DNA of 64,000 bases, taken from contig NZ_JADABY010000044.1 in NCBI RefSeq assembly GCF_015672735.1, positions 62,001-126,000 of the forward strand, written 5' to 3'. A program made the position numbers and the translations under genes. This stretch comes from Citrobacter sp. Res13-Sevr-PEB04-36 (GTDB lineage: Bacteria > Pseudomonadota > Gammaproteobacteria > Enterobacterales > Enterobacteriaceae). Shown here piece by piece: positions 1-13,287 of the stretch. Under the pieces are notes generated by a model. The model ran no database searches and was not told the DNA's origin. It was given only the letters and a program-made list of their open reading frames with translations. Position 1 is the first letter of the stretch; the number at the start of each line of letters is the position of its first letter.

Positions 1-12
1 AAAGAGAATAAG

Positions 13-153
13 AGCTTATCCCAGTAGGTGTAATTGTTGCAGGCAGTTTGGACACGAACAGCGCGGAAAAACCGGAGCGTATATGAAGTTCGTGAGGATT
101 TTGAGCACTGCCCAGGGCCAAACTGGCAAATAAAATAGCCTAATGGGATAGCT
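13..153. repeat. Palindromic MITE-like intergenic element
   Basis: The ends are near-perfect inverted repeats: positions 13-28 (AGCTTATCCCAGTAGG) pair with 139-153 (CCTAATGGGATAGCT) with one mismatch and one indel. A second inner pair, CAGTTTGG at 44-51 and CCAAACTG at 118-125, is nested inside. The whole segment can fold as one long interrupted hairpin. There is no open reading frame. I believe related elements recur between genes in enterobacteria, but that is recollection and not shown here. It lies downstream of ucpA. Confidence 0.6.
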
Positions 154-164
154 CTAAGGGGTAA

Positions 165-189
165 CTCCTCCCCTATTCGCGGGGAGGAG
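165..189 (-). terminator. Hairpin downstream of ucpA
   Basis: A 9-bp perfect stem (165-173 with 181-189, CTCCTCCCC/GGGGAGGAG) surrounds a 7-base loop and begins 11 bases past the ucpA stop. No clear T-run follows on the minus strand, so this may be a stabilising 3' hairpin rather than a canonical intrinsic terminator. Confidence 0.45.
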
Positions 190-200
190 ACAGGCATCAC

Positions 201-992
201 TCAGACGCCGACGCTAACGCTTTCTGGCAGGGTACTGCCGCCATCAATCACGTTTTGCGTGCCGGTTAAGTAGCTGGACTCATCAGACGCCAGAAACGCC
301 GCCAGTTCACCGACTTCAAGTGGACACGCCAGGCGACGCAGCGGAATGGCTTTCGCCATTTCAGTTAACACCGATTCAGGGTCGTCCGGGTTAGACTGAC
401 GCGCGATGTTTTCCGCCATAGGCGTACGCACGTAGCCGGGGCAAATCGCATTAACGCGGATGCCGGATTGCGCGTATTCTACCGCCAGAGATTTGGTCAA
501 GCCGATAATCGCGGCTTTCGACAGCGCATAGGCCGTTTCGCCCGGGTCGGCCACCATATCGCCGGTTACGGATGACATCATCACGATGCGCCCATCCTTG
601 CGAGCAATCATCTCCGGCAGAACGGCTTTCGTCACGTTCCAGACGCCTTTGATGTTGATATCAATATGGAAGTCGCGATCTTCATCGCTCATTTCAAGGA
701 AGCTGCCGAGACGACACACACCCGCATTGTTGACCAGAATATCGATTTTTCCCTCGATCTCCCTGGCACGTTTTACCGCCGCTGTGACAGATGCGAAATC
801 TCTGACGTCCGCATGAACCGCCGTACAGCGGTGACCGCGTCCAGCAAGTTCATCGGCCAGTTTTTCAATCTCATCGGAGATATCCAGCAAGATAAGATTC
901 GCACCGTGGCGGGCAAACGTTCTGGCAATCCCTTCGCCAATACCCTGAGATGCGCCCGTAATCAATGCTGTTTTGCCCGTGAGTTTTCCCAT
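201..992 (-). CDS. ucpA: UcpA, SDR-family oxidoreductase
   Basis: A 263-residue short-chain dehydrogenase/reductase, the length of E. coli UcpA. The Rossmann cofactor motif TGASQGIG is at residues 12-19, the structural NNAG motif follows strand 4, and the catalytic Ser and YALSK (YxxxK) are present. The substrate is unknown in the family. The start is the ATG at 992, preceded by AAGGAG at good spacing; an in-frame ATG 13 codons upstream lacks such a site. The gene is co-oriented with murR upstream, and in E. coli it sits beside cysP, which would lie just outside the window. Confidence 0.93.
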   Translation of the reverse strand: MGKLTGKTALITGASQGIGEGIARTFARHGANLILLDISDEIEKLADELAGRGHRCTAVHADVRDFASVTAAVKRAREIEGKIDILVNNAGVCRLGSFLEMSDEDRDFHIDINIKGVWNVTKAVLPEMIARKDGRIVMMSSVTGDMVADPGETAYALSKAAIIGLTKSLAVEYAQSGIRVNAICPGYVRTPMAENIARQSNPDDPESVLTEMAKAIPLRRLACPLEVGELAAFLASDESSYLTGTQNVIDGGSTLPESVSVGV

Positions 993-1107
993 TTCAATAT
1001 TCTCCTTTTGAATATGAAGCATCCGCTTCATTCACGCAAAAGATACAGCAATAACAAATCAGTGCTGAGGAACAGCTCACTAATTTGGTAAATCCTCGGT
1101 GATAGCA

Positions 1108-1971
1108 CTAGCTGCGATCTAAACGATTAATCAGCTCGCTACTGCGTTCAATCATACGCAGCGATTCCACATCATTCAATTGCACCATACCGACAAAGAG
1201 CAGGTCCGTTACCGAGTTCTGTGCGGTTCGGGTGGACATAGACGAACTGCGCCATTCGGTCTCACCCGATACCGTATCCAGCGTGTAATCGGCCAGTCGC
1301 CTCAGCGGAGAATCAGCCAACGAGGTGATCGCAATAACCGTCGCCCCCTGCTTACGCGCAGCTTCAGCGCAAAGCACAATCTCTTTTTTCGAGCCACTGT
1401 AAGAAATGGCGATTTGCACGTCGCCTTTGCGCAATGCCTGGGCAATTGTCGCCTGAACATGAGTATCGACCTCACAGGCAACGCGGCAGCCAATTTTCAT
1501 CAGCTTAAAGGATAAATCACGCCCGACCAGCGCCGATCCCCCAACCCCGGTAATCTGAACTAGTTGGGCCTGGCTGATAAGGTTAATTACCTGTTTCAGA
1601 CGTTCGAAATCCATCAGGCTACAGGTCTCTTCAAGGGCAACTATTTTCTCCCTGTTCAGCTTACGGGCCATCACCTCCAGACTGTCTTCACTGGTAATCG
1701 TGCTATGCAGATGCAGGGCCTTGTCATGTTTCTTTTCCCTATTGGCGCTGTACTCCTCAATAAGCGCCATTCTGAGTTCAGTGAACCCATTCGCACCAAG
1801 CTTTTGGGCAAATTTCACGATACTCGACTGACTGACTTCCAGCTGTTTCGCCATATTACGAGAGGAAACGGTTTTCAGCTCGCTAACATGAGCTAAAAGG
1901 AAATTGGATATTTTTCTTTCGTTTTCTGTTAGTTCGCCTTCAGCATTGCGCATTTTTGCCAGATAAAACAT
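1108..1971 (-). CDS. murR: MurR, RpiR-family repressor of MurNAc catabolism
   Basis: A 287-residue transcription factor with an N-terminal RpiR-type helix-turn-helix (about residues 1-77; segment [18 protein letters not shown] is the recognition region) and a C-terminal SIS sugar-phosphate binding domain (about 125-265, with [11 protein letters not shown] and SYSGSKKE loops). In E. coli MurR represses murQP and MurNAc-6-phosphate relieves repression. Here it is divergent from a porin-DUF2057-murQ-murP-yfeW cluster, with candidate operators in the 200-bp gap. The length is close to E. coli MurR (285). Confidence 0.93.
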   Translation of the reverse strand: MFYLAKMRNAEGELTENERKISNFLLAHVSELKTVSSRNMAKQLEVSQSSIVKFAQKLGANGFTELRMALIEEYSANREKKHDKALHLHSTITSEDSLEVMARKLNREKIVALEETCSLMDFERLKQVINLISQAQLVQITGVGGSALVGRDLSFKLMKIGCRVACEVDTHVQATIAQALRKGDVQIAISYSGSKKEIVLCAEAARKQGATVIAITSLADSPLRRLADYTLDTVSGETEWRSSSMSTRTAQNSVTDLLFVGMVQLNDVESLRMIERSSELINRLDRS

Positions 1972-1993
1972 GCCCTTTTAACTCCCATAATCA

Positions 1994-2122
1994 TGGAATC
2001 ATTAATTCCAGCGCCGTATTCGCAGGATAACACATCGCTGGCGAGAGTTTGATAGTCCTCACATTATTTGTATTATGATTCAATGATTCCATTTACATTA
2101 AAAGCAAAGAATATATGATTCC
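1994..2122. promoter_or_regulatory. Candidate MurR operator cluster
   Basis: The divergent murR/porin gap holds a perfect inverted repeat TGGAAT-N5-ATTCCA at 1994-2010. The octamer GGAATCAT (1995-2002) recurs inverted as ATGATTCC at 2083-2090 and 2115-2122. Three copies of one word in 130 bp between an RpiR-type repressor and its presumed target suggest operators. Assignment to MurR is inferred from position. Confidence 0.55.
2048..2063. promoter_or_regulatory. Candidate CRP site upstream of the porin-mur cluster
   Basis: TTTGA (2048-2052), six bases, then TCACA (2059-2063) matches the CRP consensus TGTGA-N6-TCACA with one mismatch. E. coli murQP is known to depend on cAMP-CRP, so a site here would fit. 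It lies between the proposed MurR half-sites. Confidence 0.45.
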
Positions 2123-2173
2123 TTTTGTTTTTCTATGGCAATAAAAAACAACATACTGAAAAGGATAATCATA

Positions 2174-3259
2174 ATGAAACTTACTTTGAAATCTCTGACA
2201 GCCCTGACTTTACTTGTAACCGGGTATAGCCATGCCGCCGTGATCTACCAGGCCAATGACGGATCGAATATCGATCTCTATGGGCGTCTGGGATTCAACA
2301 TTTCAGATAAAAAATCAGGAGATACATCGGGTGATTTTGACGCCCGTATCGGCTTTTCCGCGCGTCAGGCAATCAATGACAAGCTGGCTGTGATTGGTTT
2401 TACTCAGTACCAGGTCAATGCAGCAGAGTATGCGAACAACATCAGTGCAGAGGATCCGGATGATTTCACAGCACGTTATGTATGGGCTGGAATTGATTTT
2501 GCAGAATACGGCAAAATAACCGGTGGTCGCGTCTCATCCGGATTGATAATGTTCACAGATATCGGTGATGTGTTCGCCAGTTCCGATGTCGCAATGGCGC
2601 GACAGGCCAACTTTGTTGACCCGACAGCAGTACAGGTTTTCCGTCAGGACGGTACGATTCAGTATCAGAACACTTTCGGAAATTTTGATTTCTCTACTGC
2701 CTATATTCTGGGTAATAACACCTCCGATCTGGATTATGGCTATAACGCCGCGCTTCGCTATACGCTCGATATGGGCGATTTTGGACGTCTCCAGCCAGTG
2801 ATAGCAGGTCAGGCGGAGAAAGCCAGCCACGACGAAACCTCCATGCAGTCAGATGATAACGCCGACAAGTACGCTTTTTATGGCATCGGTACCCGCTACT
2901 ACCTGGGTGATTTCATGTTCGGTCTGCTCTTTGCTCAGGATAAAGTCACTTATCTTGACGGCTCTCCTGACAGTACCGATAAGGATTACGAAGCGACACT
3001 GGTCTGGAATGTCAGTCCGGACTGGGCCTTACGTACCGGTTATCGTCATCTTAAAAATGAGGATGGTGACGGATTAAAACTTCGCGACACCACCTTCGAA
3101 GCCCAGTACAAACTCACCGTACGCAGTTCCGTGTTTGCGTCCTACTCCTGGCGTAATGGTGAAGAAGGGAAAAAACGTACAAACGGTAATGACGTCTCCT
3201 TCGGCGGCAGCAACCCGGCAGATGACTATTTCCATCTTGGCTTACGTTATGAATTCTGA
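2174..3259 (+). CDS. Outer-membrane general porin, mur-locus associated
   Basis: A 361-residue porin. It begins with a cleavable signal peptide (MKLTLKSLTALTLLVTGYSHA), followed by a mature N-terminus with IDLYGRLGF as first strand. Alternating aromatic/polar strands run to a C-terminal phenylalanine (LRYEF), the signal for BAM-dependent insertion. The start at 2174 follows AAAAGGA; an upstream ATG at 2135 would spoil the signal peptide. E. coli K-12 has no porin here. It is first in the murQ-murP cluster, which suggests outer-membrane uptake of MurNAc or muropeptide sugars, an inference from context only. The exact porin subfamily is uncertain. Confidence 0.82.
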   Translation: MKLTLKSLTALTLLVTGYSHAAVIYQANDGSNIDLYGRLGFNISDKKSGDTSGDFDARIGFSARQAINDKLAVIGFTQYQVNAAEYANNISAEDPDDFTARYVWAGIDFAEYGKITGGRVSSGLIMFTDIGDVFASSDVAMARQANFVDPTAVQVFRQDGTIQYQNTFGNFDFSTAYILGNNTSDLDYGYNAALRYTLDMGDFGRLQPVIAGQAEKASHDETSMQSDDNADKYAFYGIGTRYYLGDFMFGLLFAQDKVTYLDGSPDSTDKDYEATLVWNVSPDWALRTGYRHLKNEDGDGLKLRDTTFEAQYKLTVRSSVFASYSWRNGEEGKKRTNGNDVSFGGSNPADDYFHLGLRYEF

Positions 3260-3284
3260 TTCCCCTTTACCGCGAGCGTTAAAA

Positions 3285-3878
3285 ATGAAGAAATATATTT
3301 TGTCCGCGGCTGCATTATTGTTTTGCAGCCAGGCGCCTGCCGCGCCACACCTGTTTATTGGGGATAATGTCAGTGTACTGGCCGCCCGCTCAGCTAAAGT
3401 CAGCATTTTTAGTAAAGATGTGGCGCTAACTGATGGCACGCAAAAAATGGTGGTGAAATTCGACAGTCCAGCCAATCCGGAATCGGTAAACAACAACCGG
3501 GGCAGGGTCACGTCTAATCCGTATATCGTCTCGTTCAACGCTTCCGGTAATGTCGATATTCAGCTATCCGCAGGCAAACCACTAGATGAAAAAGAAGCAA
3601 GCATGATGGCGCAAAAGCCGGTATTCACGCTGACTGCTGCCGGAAAACCTGTGCCGTTTGACATCAAAGTTCTCGATCGTGACAGCATCACTGTCTTTAC
3701 CGACCTCAGCGCCATCGTCAACAACGACGTGACAATGATACCCTCACCGGCACGGGCCACCTCCCCTGCTGCGGCATCCTTCTCTTCACAGGATCAACTC
3801 TCTCAGTTGCAGCAACTGTATCTGAAAGCTGACGATTCCCAGAAAAAAGCATTCCTTAAATGGGCGCTAAACCTGTAA
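3285..3878 (+). CDS. DUF2057 (YccT/UPF0319-like) secreted protein
   Basis: A 197-residue protein with a signal peptide (about residues 1-20, ending APAA). The rest resembles the DUF2057/UPF0319 family, with a sheet-rich body and a C-terminal helix of the form [20 protein letters not shown]. Function in the family is poorly known; YccT (CsgI) has been linked to curli inhibition. The start at 3285 gives the signal peptide at the N-terminus; the Shine-Dalgarno is weak and the gene begins 25 bases after the porin stop, so translational coupling is plausible. It is followed 13 bases later by murQ. It may assist or accompany the porin in the envelope. Confidence 0.7.
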   Translation: MKKYILSAAALLFCSQAPAAPHLFIGDNVSVLAARSAKVSIFSKDVALTDGTQKMVVKFDSPANPESVNNNRGRVTSNPYIVSFNASGNVDIQLSAGKPLDEKEASMMAQKPVFTLTAAGKPVPFDIKVLDRDSITVFTDLSAIVNNDVTMIPSPARATSPAAASFSSQDQLSQLQQLYLKADDSQKKAFLKWALNL

Positions 3879-3891
3879 GGCGATAAGTAAT

Positions 3892-4788
<897 letters not shown>

Positions 4789-4793
4789 AGCAA

Positions 4794-6224
4794 ATGGCAA
4801 AAGAAATCAGTAATGATCTCCTGAACGCCATTATTACCCAGGTCGGCGGCCCGGGTAATATTGCCACCTGCGGGAACTGCATGACGCGTTTACGCCTGGC
4901 GGTGCATGACAGCAATCAGGTCGATCCGGCAATCAAGACCCTTGAAGGTGTGAAAGGTGTCGTGCTTTCCGCAAATCAGGTGCAGGTTATTTTTGGCCCC
5001 GGTAAAGCACAGCGGGCAGCAGACGCCATGAATGCGCTGTTGGCTGATAGCAACGAGACCGTCATGCAAGCGGCAGACATTGCCGCCAAAACCAAAAGCC
5101 AACTAAAAGCGAAGCAAACCTCAGGTATTCAACAATTTCTGTCGAAATTCGCCACCATTTTTACCCCGTTAATTCCGGGTTTTATCGCCGCCGGACTGCT
5201 GTTAGGCATTGCCACGCTCCTTGGAACGGTCATGCATGTCCCGGCCGATGCGCAAGGTATGCTTCCCGACGCGCTTAACTTTATGAAAGTGTTCAGTAAG
5301 GGACTATTCACTTTCCTCGTCATTCTGATTGGTTATAACGCCGCCCAGGCTTTCGGTGGCACAGGCGTTAACGGGGCTATCATCGCCTCATTGTTCCTGC
5401 TGGGTTACAACCCCGCAGCCACCACAGGTTATTTCTCCGGTATTCAGGATTTCTTTGGCATGCCGATCGACCCGCGCGGCAACATTATCGGCGTGCTGAT
5501 CGCCGCCTGGGCAAGCGCGCGTATCGAAGGTCTTATTCGCCGATTTATGCCTGACGATCTGGATATGCTGCTAACCTCGATGTTAACTCTGCTGGTTACC
5601 GCCACGCTGGCCTATTTGATCATTATGCCGTTGGGCGGCTGGCTGTTTGAAGGCATGTCCTGGCTCTTTATCCACCTCAACAGCAACCCGCTGGGCTGCG
5701 CCGTTCTGGCCGGTCTATTTCTGGTTTCAGTGGTTTTCGGCGTGCACCAGGGATTCATTCCCGTCTATCTGGCATTGATGAGCAGCCAGGGATTCAATAG
5801 CCTGTTCCCGATCCTGTCGATGGCTGGCGCAGGCCAGGTCGGCGCGGCATTGGCGCTCTATTGGCGGGCTGAAAAACACAGCGCGTTACGCAGCCAGGTT
5901 CGTGGGGCGATCATTCCCGGCTTGTTGGGCGTCGGCGAACCGCTGATTTACGGTGTTACGCTACCGCGAATGAAGCCGTTTATCACCGCTTGCCTCGGCG
6001 GTGCTGCAGGAGGGCTTTTCATCGGACTGGTGGCCTGGACAGGTCTTCCGATGGGATTAAACAGCGCCTTTGGCCCATCCGGTCTGGTTGCACTGCCGTT
6101 AATGACGTCTGCACAAGGTATTCTGCCTGCCATGGCGGTGTATGCAGGGGGCATGCTGATTTCATATCTTGGCGGGTTTGTTTTCACTGTTCTCTTTGGC
6201 TGCCGTAACGTGAATCTGGACTGA
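4794..6224 (+). CDS. murP: MurP, MurNAc-specific PTS EIIBC component
   Basis: A 476-residue PTS permease. The N-terminal EIIB domain (about 1-90) carries the phosphorylation-site motif NCMTRLR with Cys29. A linker is followed by the hydrophobic EIIC domain (from about residue 115, ten or so membrane segments) with the [13 protein letters not shown] motif. No EIIA domain is present; in E. coli MurP borrows EIIA-Glc (Crr). It transports MurNAc and releases MurNAc-6-P, the MurQ substrate. Confidence 0.95.
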   Translation: MAKEISNDLLNAIITQVGGPGNIATCGNCMTRLRLAVHDSNQVDPAIKTLEGVKGVVLSANQVQVIFGPGKAQRAADAMNALLADSNETVMQAADIAAKTKSQLKAKQTSGIQQFLSKFATIFTPLIPGFIAAGLLLGIATLLGTVMHVPADAQGMLPDALNFMKVFSKGLFTFLVILIGYNAAQAFGGTGVNGAIIASLFLLGYNPAATTGYFSGIQDFFGMPIDPRGNIIGVLIAAWASARIEGLIRRFMPDDLDMLLTSMLTLLVTATLAYLIIMPLGGWLFEGMSWLFIHLNSNPLGCAVLAGLFLVSVVFGVHQGFIPVYLALMSSQGFNSLFPILSMAGAGQVGAALALYWRAEKHSALRSQVRGAIIPGLLGVGEPLIYGVTLPRMKPFITACLGGAAGGLFIGLVAWTGLPMGLNSAFGPSGLVALPLMTSAQGILPAMAVYAGGMLISYLGGFVFTVLFGCRNVNLD

Positions 6225-6228
6225 TATC

Positions 6229-7533
6229 ATGAAGAGAAGATTATGCTTTGCTTCCCTGTTGGCTCTTAGCTTAACCGCCAACGCCGCACCATTTCCCGTA
6301 TTAACCGAAATGTCCCCGGAAAATGCAGGATTTAATATTACACGACTTAATCAGCTTGATAACTGGATAGCGCAGCAGGTCAATGACGGATACCCCAGCG
6401 TTAACCTGCTGATCGTTAAAGACAATCATATTGTTTACCGTAAGGCATGGGGTTACGCGAAGAAATACGATGGCAGCACCCTAATGACCCAGCCAGTCAA
6501 GGCCACGACGGACACCTTGTACGATCTGGCGTCAAACACAAAAATGTACGCCACAAATTTTGCGCTACAAAAACTGATGTCTGAGGGGAAATTACGGCCG
6601 GACGATCTTATATCAAAGTATATTCCTGGTTTTGGCGATCGTCCGGAGGATGCCATTAAAGGGAAAAGTACGCTGAGAATTTCGGATCTCTTGCATCATG
6701 TCGGTGGCTTCCCGGCCGATCCGCAATACCCGAACAAAGACGTCGCTGGCAAATTGTATTCCCAGGACAAGGCCACCACGCTTGAGATGATTAAACGCAC
6801 GCCGCTGGAATATCGTCCAGGCACCAAACATATCTACAGCGATGTGGATTATATGTTGCTTGGGTTTATCGTGGAGTCCATCACCAATGAGCCGCTCGAT
6901 CGTTATGTCGAACAGACAATCTATCGCCCACTCGGTTTAACGCATACCGTCTTTAACCCGCTACAGAAAGGATTCAACCAGCAGCAGATCGCCGCAACAG
7001 AGCTGAACGGCAATACCCGGGATGGCGTGATCCATTTTCCAAATATCCGTACCACTACATTATGGGGTCAGGTGCATGATGAAAAAGCGTTCTACTCGAT
7101 GGGCGGTGTTTCCGGGCATGCGGGGTTGTTTTCAAACACAGGCGATATTGCGGTATTGATGCAAACAATGCTGAATGGCGGAGGATACGGCAACGTGACG
7201 CTGTTTGATCCGCACACGGTAAAAACGTTCACCCGGGGTTCAGAGGAAGATGCTACTTTTGGCCTTGGCTGGCGGGTTAACGGCAATGCCTCCATGACGC
7301 CGACATTCGGCACACTGGCCAGTTCGCAGGCTTATGGCCACACCGGATGGACTGGGACGCTGACCGTTATCGATCCGGTTAATCGGATGGCGATTGTCAT
7401 GCTGAGCAATAAACCGCACTCGCCAGTTGCCGATCCGCACAAGAACCCGAACATGTTTAACAGTGGCTTGATGCCGATTGCGACCTACGGCTGGGTGGTT
7501 GATCAGATTTATGCGGCGTTAAAACACGAGTAA
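6229..7533 (+). CDS. yfeW: YfeW, serine hydrolase (PBP4B)
   Basis: A 434-residue beta-lactamase-fold protein with a signal peptide (about 1-20, SLTANAA). The active-site tetrad SxxK is S102-N-T-K105, a YSD triad follows near residue 202, and an HTG motif near 368 fills the KTG position. E. coli YfeW is PBP4B, a penicillin-binding protein with weak DD-carboxypeptidase activity. It starts 4 bases after murP and is last in the cluster, which links periplasmic peptidoglycan trimming to MurNAc recovery. Confidence 0.92.
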   Translation: MKRRLCFASLLALSLTANAAPFPVLTEMSPENAGFNITRLNQLDNWIAQQVNDGYPSVNLLIVKDNHIVYRKAWGYAKKYDGSTLMTQPVKATTDTLYDLASNTKMYATNFALQKLMSEGKLRPDDLISKYIPGFGDRPEDAIKGKSTLRISDLLHHVGGFPADPQYPNKDVAGKLYSQDKATTLEMIKRTPLEYRPGTKHIYSDVDYMLLGFIVESITNEPLDRYVEQTIYRPLGLTHTVFNPLQKGFNQQQIAATELNGNTRDGVIHFPNIRTTTLWGQVHDEKAFYSMGGVSGHAGLFSNTGDIAVLMQTMLNGGGYGNVTLFDPHTVKTFTRGSEEDATFGLGWRVNGNASMTPTFGTLASSQAYGHTGWTGTLTVIDPVNRMAIVMLSNKPHSPVADPHKNPNMFNSGLMPIATYGWVVDQIYAALKHE

Positions 7534-7571
7534 CGGAGAAAGCGGGACTGCCGGGGGCACTTTACTTAGCC

Positions 7572-7622
7572 GACCTACAAAAAGTCTTTGTAGGCCGGAT
7601 AAGACAAAGCCGTCATCCGGCA
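7572..7622. repeat. REP/BIME element
   Basis: A REP unit (GCCGGATaag...atCCGGC, 7594-7621) is preceded by a hairpin CCTACAAA/TTTGTAGG (about 7575-7594). It lies between the convergent genes yfeW and yfeX, the usual place for REP. Confidence 0.8.
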
Positions 7623-7627
7623 AAAAA

Positions 7628-8575
<948 letters not shown>

Positions 8576-8620
8576 TTATTCTACCTGTTTTTTTAGTCTG
8601 TCGATTTGTTCAGACGCAAA

Positions 8621-9196
8621 TTAACGCCGCCAGATAATTTTGCTCACTTTCCAGTCTTTCAGCGTATCGTCAGAAGGCATTATGCCTTCAGGACCGCTCC
8701 ACTCGCCGGAAAAAATGTAGCTAATATGCTGACTTCCCTCAGCTTTACACTCAACACCTGCGCTGTCATCGCCGGTCGCTTTCTGGCAATTACCGAACGC
8801 TTTGGTGTAAAGGTCACTAAACGGTGTACCGATTTCTGCACCGGATGCTGACGAAATATCGCTGTCCAGTACATCAATACGGCTGATGGTTCCCTGGTCA
8901 CCATTGATAACCATCGCCAACTTGTCATCTTTCATCGCTTCAAAAAAGCGTACCACATTGCCGTTATCTGTCTTCATCCCGCTGCGCAGGCGATAATCCC
9001 CGTCCAACGCATCGGCAATGGCTTTCTCATCCAGCGGCGTTGCGGCGGTGAGTTGTCCCACGCCCTGCTCGGTGACTTCCGTGGAAGAACCAAACCAGTT
9101 CCACGGATTTGCGGCGGACCAGTTCACCGACGAGAGCGTCGAGCAGCCGGTCAGCACCAGCGGCATCGCGCATAACATCAAACGCAGCGATTTCAT
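8621..9196 (-). CDS. yfeY: YfeY, predicted outer-membrane lipoprotein
   Basis: A 191-residue protein equal in length to E. coli YfeY. The N-terminus is a lipoprotein signal with lipobox LTGC, lipidated Cys18. The mature part resembles DUF1131. E. coli yfeY belongs to the sigma-E regulon, which suggests an envelope-stress role, though its molecular function is unknown. It is co-oriented with yfeZ upstream, with a terminator downstream before yfeX. Confidence 0.9.
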   Translation of the reverse strand: MKSLRLMLCAMPLVLTGCSTLSSVNWSAANPWNWFGSSTEVTEQGVGQLTAATPLDEKAIADALDGDYRLRSGMKTDNGNVVRFFEAMKDDKLAMVINGDQGTISRIDVLDSDISSASGAEIGTPFSDLYTKAFGNCQKATGDDSAGVECKAEGSQHISYIFSGEWSGPEGIMPSDDTLKDWKVSKIIWRR

Positions 9197-9256
9197 CTCA
9201 CATCCTTTCTTTATTAATTAACGTTGCTTGGAGTCTGACTTCATAAAAAAGTGCCG

Positions 9257-9706
9257 TTATTCTTTTTCGATACTAAAACAGGCTCGTAAACGCGGATTTG
9301 TCAGTAGCCAGACCAGGGCGACAACATCTGCCACCAGCAGCGCCAGACCAACGCCATTGACCGGATCGCCACCCAACCACAGCAACGGCTGCCAGCAGAG
9401 CAGAGCCAGCTGAGCCAGGATCAACAATCCGCGCAGCCAGCGCCATAGAGCTGGAAAGGCAAAGCGTCTCCCGCTGAGTAAAAACGCCAACACCGCCGGA
9501 ACACCGGGGAGCAATCCCAGCCAGAACGCATCGTGATCGGGGTAAAACAAATTCAGTAAAGAGTTGCCTTGTTCGCGTGAAGATCCCGCGATCACAAACA
9601 ACACCCAAGTACGCGCCTGAAGCAATAGCACGCACCAGAACAAAACAGGCAGGCGTAAACGACCGTGTGCGTCATAGTCGGCGGGATGAAACTCAGTACT
9701 CTTCAT
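9257..9706 (-). CDS. yfeZ: YfeZ, small inner-membrane protein
   Basis: A 149-residue membrane protein with about four hydrophobic segments (near residues 20-40, 58-75, 85-105 and 115-135 by eye). Its function is unknown. The ATG at 9706 is chosen; a TTG two codons upstream (9712) would give 151 residues. The start lies inside the 3' end of ypeA (14-base overlap), so the two are probably translationally coupled. Confidence 0.88.
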   Translation of the reverse strand: MKSTEFHPADYDAHGRLRLPVLFWCVLLLQARTWVLFVIAGSSREQGNSLLNLFYPDHDAFWLGLLPGVPAVLAFLLSGRRFAFPALWRWLRGLLILAQLALLCWQPLLWLGGDPVNGVGLALLVADVVALVWLLTNPRLRACFSIEKE

Positions 9707-10118
9707 CTTCAATCAAGCGCTTGCCCAGGTTGAGTACGTCAGCATGTTCATACCCCAGACGCTCATACATGCCCAGCACAACGTCGTTGTCGTCACGCAC
9801 CATAATTTGAATCTTCGGACATCCGCGGGCAATGAGCTTTTTCTCCAGCCGGTTGAGCAGCGCATTAGCAATGCCACGACCGCGAAACTCAGGGTGTACA
9901 CCGAGATAATACGCGGATCCGCGATGACCATCGTAACCCCCCATCACCGTGCCCACTACCTCACCGTTCACCTCGGCGACCAGGAACAATCTGACGTCAT
10001 GATTCACTTTGCGCTCAATGTCCATTTCCGGATCGTTCCATGGACGCAGCAGGTCGCAGCGCTCCCAGAGGGTGATGACCTCTTCGAAATCTTCCTGGCG
10101 AAATACGCGTATCTCCAT
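9693..10118 (-). CDS. ypeA: YpeA, GNAT-family acetyltransferase
   Basis: A 141-residue GNAT domain protein matching E. coli YpeA in length. The acetyl-CoA binding motif A ([15 protein letters not shown]) and a C-terminal ERLGY element are present. The substrate is unknown. The start at 10118 (MEIRVF) is preferred over the longer upstream reading frame, whose extra 45 residues are not family-like. It is the first gene of ypeA-yfeZ-yfeY and divergent from amiA. Confidence 0.92.
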   Translation of the reverse strand: MEIRVFRQEDFEEVITLWERCDLLRPWNDPEMDIERKVNHDVRLFLVAEVNGEVVGTVMGGYDGHRGSAYYLGVHPEFRGRGIANALLNRLEKKLIARGCPKIQIMVRDDNDVVLGMYERLGYEHADVLNLGKRLIEDEEY

Positions 10119-10330
10119 GGTATTGAGACCCTTTTTAGCCCTAAAAATAGTGATTATGGCGCGAACAACTGATTTAGCCAATATCTGACGCGAAGCGGCG
10201 GAAAAAATGGCATAATACGCAACTGTCACGTATTGAAATGAAAAGTAAAACAATTCTTATCCCGATCCGTCGCAACGGACTACGCGATACGATATAACAT
10301 CTGGAACTTATTTATTACAACTCAGGCCGT

Positions 10331-12102
<1,772 letters not shown>

Positions 12103-12104
12103 TT

Positions 12105-12175
12105 GCCTGATGGCGCTACGCTTATCAGGCCTACAACCCGTAGGCCGGATAAGACGCAAAGCGTCGCATCCGGCA
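12105..12175. repeat. BIME of two REP units
   Basis: Two inverted REP units, GCCTGATGGCGCTACGCTTA at 12105-12124 and a full unit from GCCGGAT to ATCCGGC ending at 12174, flank a short spacer. They lie between the convergent genes hemF and eutR. Confidence 0.85.
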
Positions 12176-12186
12176 CAATAATCTCA

Positions 12187-13239
12187 TCACGCCCACTGGC
12201 GCATACGCTGATGCAGCGTCAACGACGGCTTCTCAGCAAACAGCTGCTGGTAATCGGTGGCAAATTGTCCTAAATGCCAAAACCCCCACTGCATCGCGGC
12301 ATCTTTTACCGTCGTACTCTGCGACCACGGGCTGATAAGCTCACGGCGCACCGCGTTCAAACGAATACGTTTTAGCCAGGCATTCGGCCCAATCCCGAGG
12401 ATTGCGTGGAAGGCATTTTGCAACGTCCTTCGGCTGACATGCAGCTGATTGCACAGGTCGAGCACGGTCAGCGGCTCCGACATGTTTTCCAGCACATATT
12501 CGCGCGCACGCGACAGCAGCCGACGATAACTCTGATGGCTGATACTCTCGGCAGTAATTATCGGTTGAGCGTCTTCCAGCAGGGTGCCCATCGCCAGCAG
12601 CAGGTTATCCCCTAACACTTTGCGCACTGCAGGTTGGCGAAGATTCTCAGGATTCTCGCTAAACGTTGCCAGCGCCTGTTGCACAAAACCCCACAGCGCA
12701 GCTTTATGTTGTTCTTTCACTTCCAGCGCCGACTGGTTGCGTAGCATATGCAGCACCCTTTCCGGGTTGTGCAGGAAGTTAGCCTGACGGGCGATCGCCT
12801 CTTCAGAGATCACGACGCCAAGAATGGTGTAGTCATCCGGCGTACTCAGTTCAAACTCCGTCCCGCCCGGACGGGTCGCAATTTCAGCACTGCCCAGACA
12901 TTGGGTGCCGATAAACCCCTGTTCGCCGCGTGTAGCCGGAATGCCAAACCAGAATGAATTTGGCCAGACGAGACAGGACTGACGCAACGCCAGCCCGGTG
13001 TATTCACGGAACACCTGAATATCATCAAGCAGGATTTCGGTGAACTCGCCATGAAATTTACCAGGATGCAGCTGGTCGTAGATCTGCTGCCAGGCGGTAA
13101 TGGTCAGCGCGTGCTCATACACATCCGTTGTTCGCCGCTGATGAACGTTGTCCACTTCCACTTTCGGCGTAAGTTTAACGTCTTCGGGTAATACTTCATG
13201 ATAAAGATGGTGCAGGTTTGCAGTACGTTTCTTTTTCAT
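12187..13239 (-). CDS. eutR: EutR, AraC-family activator of the eut operon
   Basis: A 350-residue regulator, as in E. coli. The C-terminal AraC DNA-binding domain carries two helix-turn-helix units ([20 protein letters not shown] and the ATDYQQLF segment); the N-terminal half senses ethanolamine plus adenosylcobalamin in Salmonella. The start at 13239 ([11 protein letters not shown]) follows AAAGG; the reading frame extends 8 codons further. It is the last gene of the operon, giving positive feedback. Confidence 0.95.
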   Translation of the reverse strand: MKKKRTANLHHLYHEVLPEDVKLTPKVEVDNVHQRRTTDVYEHALTITAWQQIYDQLHPGKFHGEFTEILLDDIQVFREYTGLALRQSCLVWPNSFWFGIPATRGEQGFIGTQCLGSAEIATRPGGTEFELSTPDDYTILGVVISEEAIARQANFLHNPERVLHMLRNQSALEVKEQHKAALWGFVQQALATFSENPENLRQPAVRKVLGDNLLLAMGTLLEDAQPIITAESISHQSYRRLLSRAREYVLENMSEPLTVLDLCNQLHVSRRTLQNAFHAILGIGPNAWLKRIRLNAVRRELISPWSQSTTVKDAAMQWGFWHLGQFATDYQQLFAEKPSLTLHQRMRQWA

Positions 13240-13287
13240 GACCTTTGAAGCCGGAAGCTTCACCGAAGCCCCCGGCCCTCCGACAGG

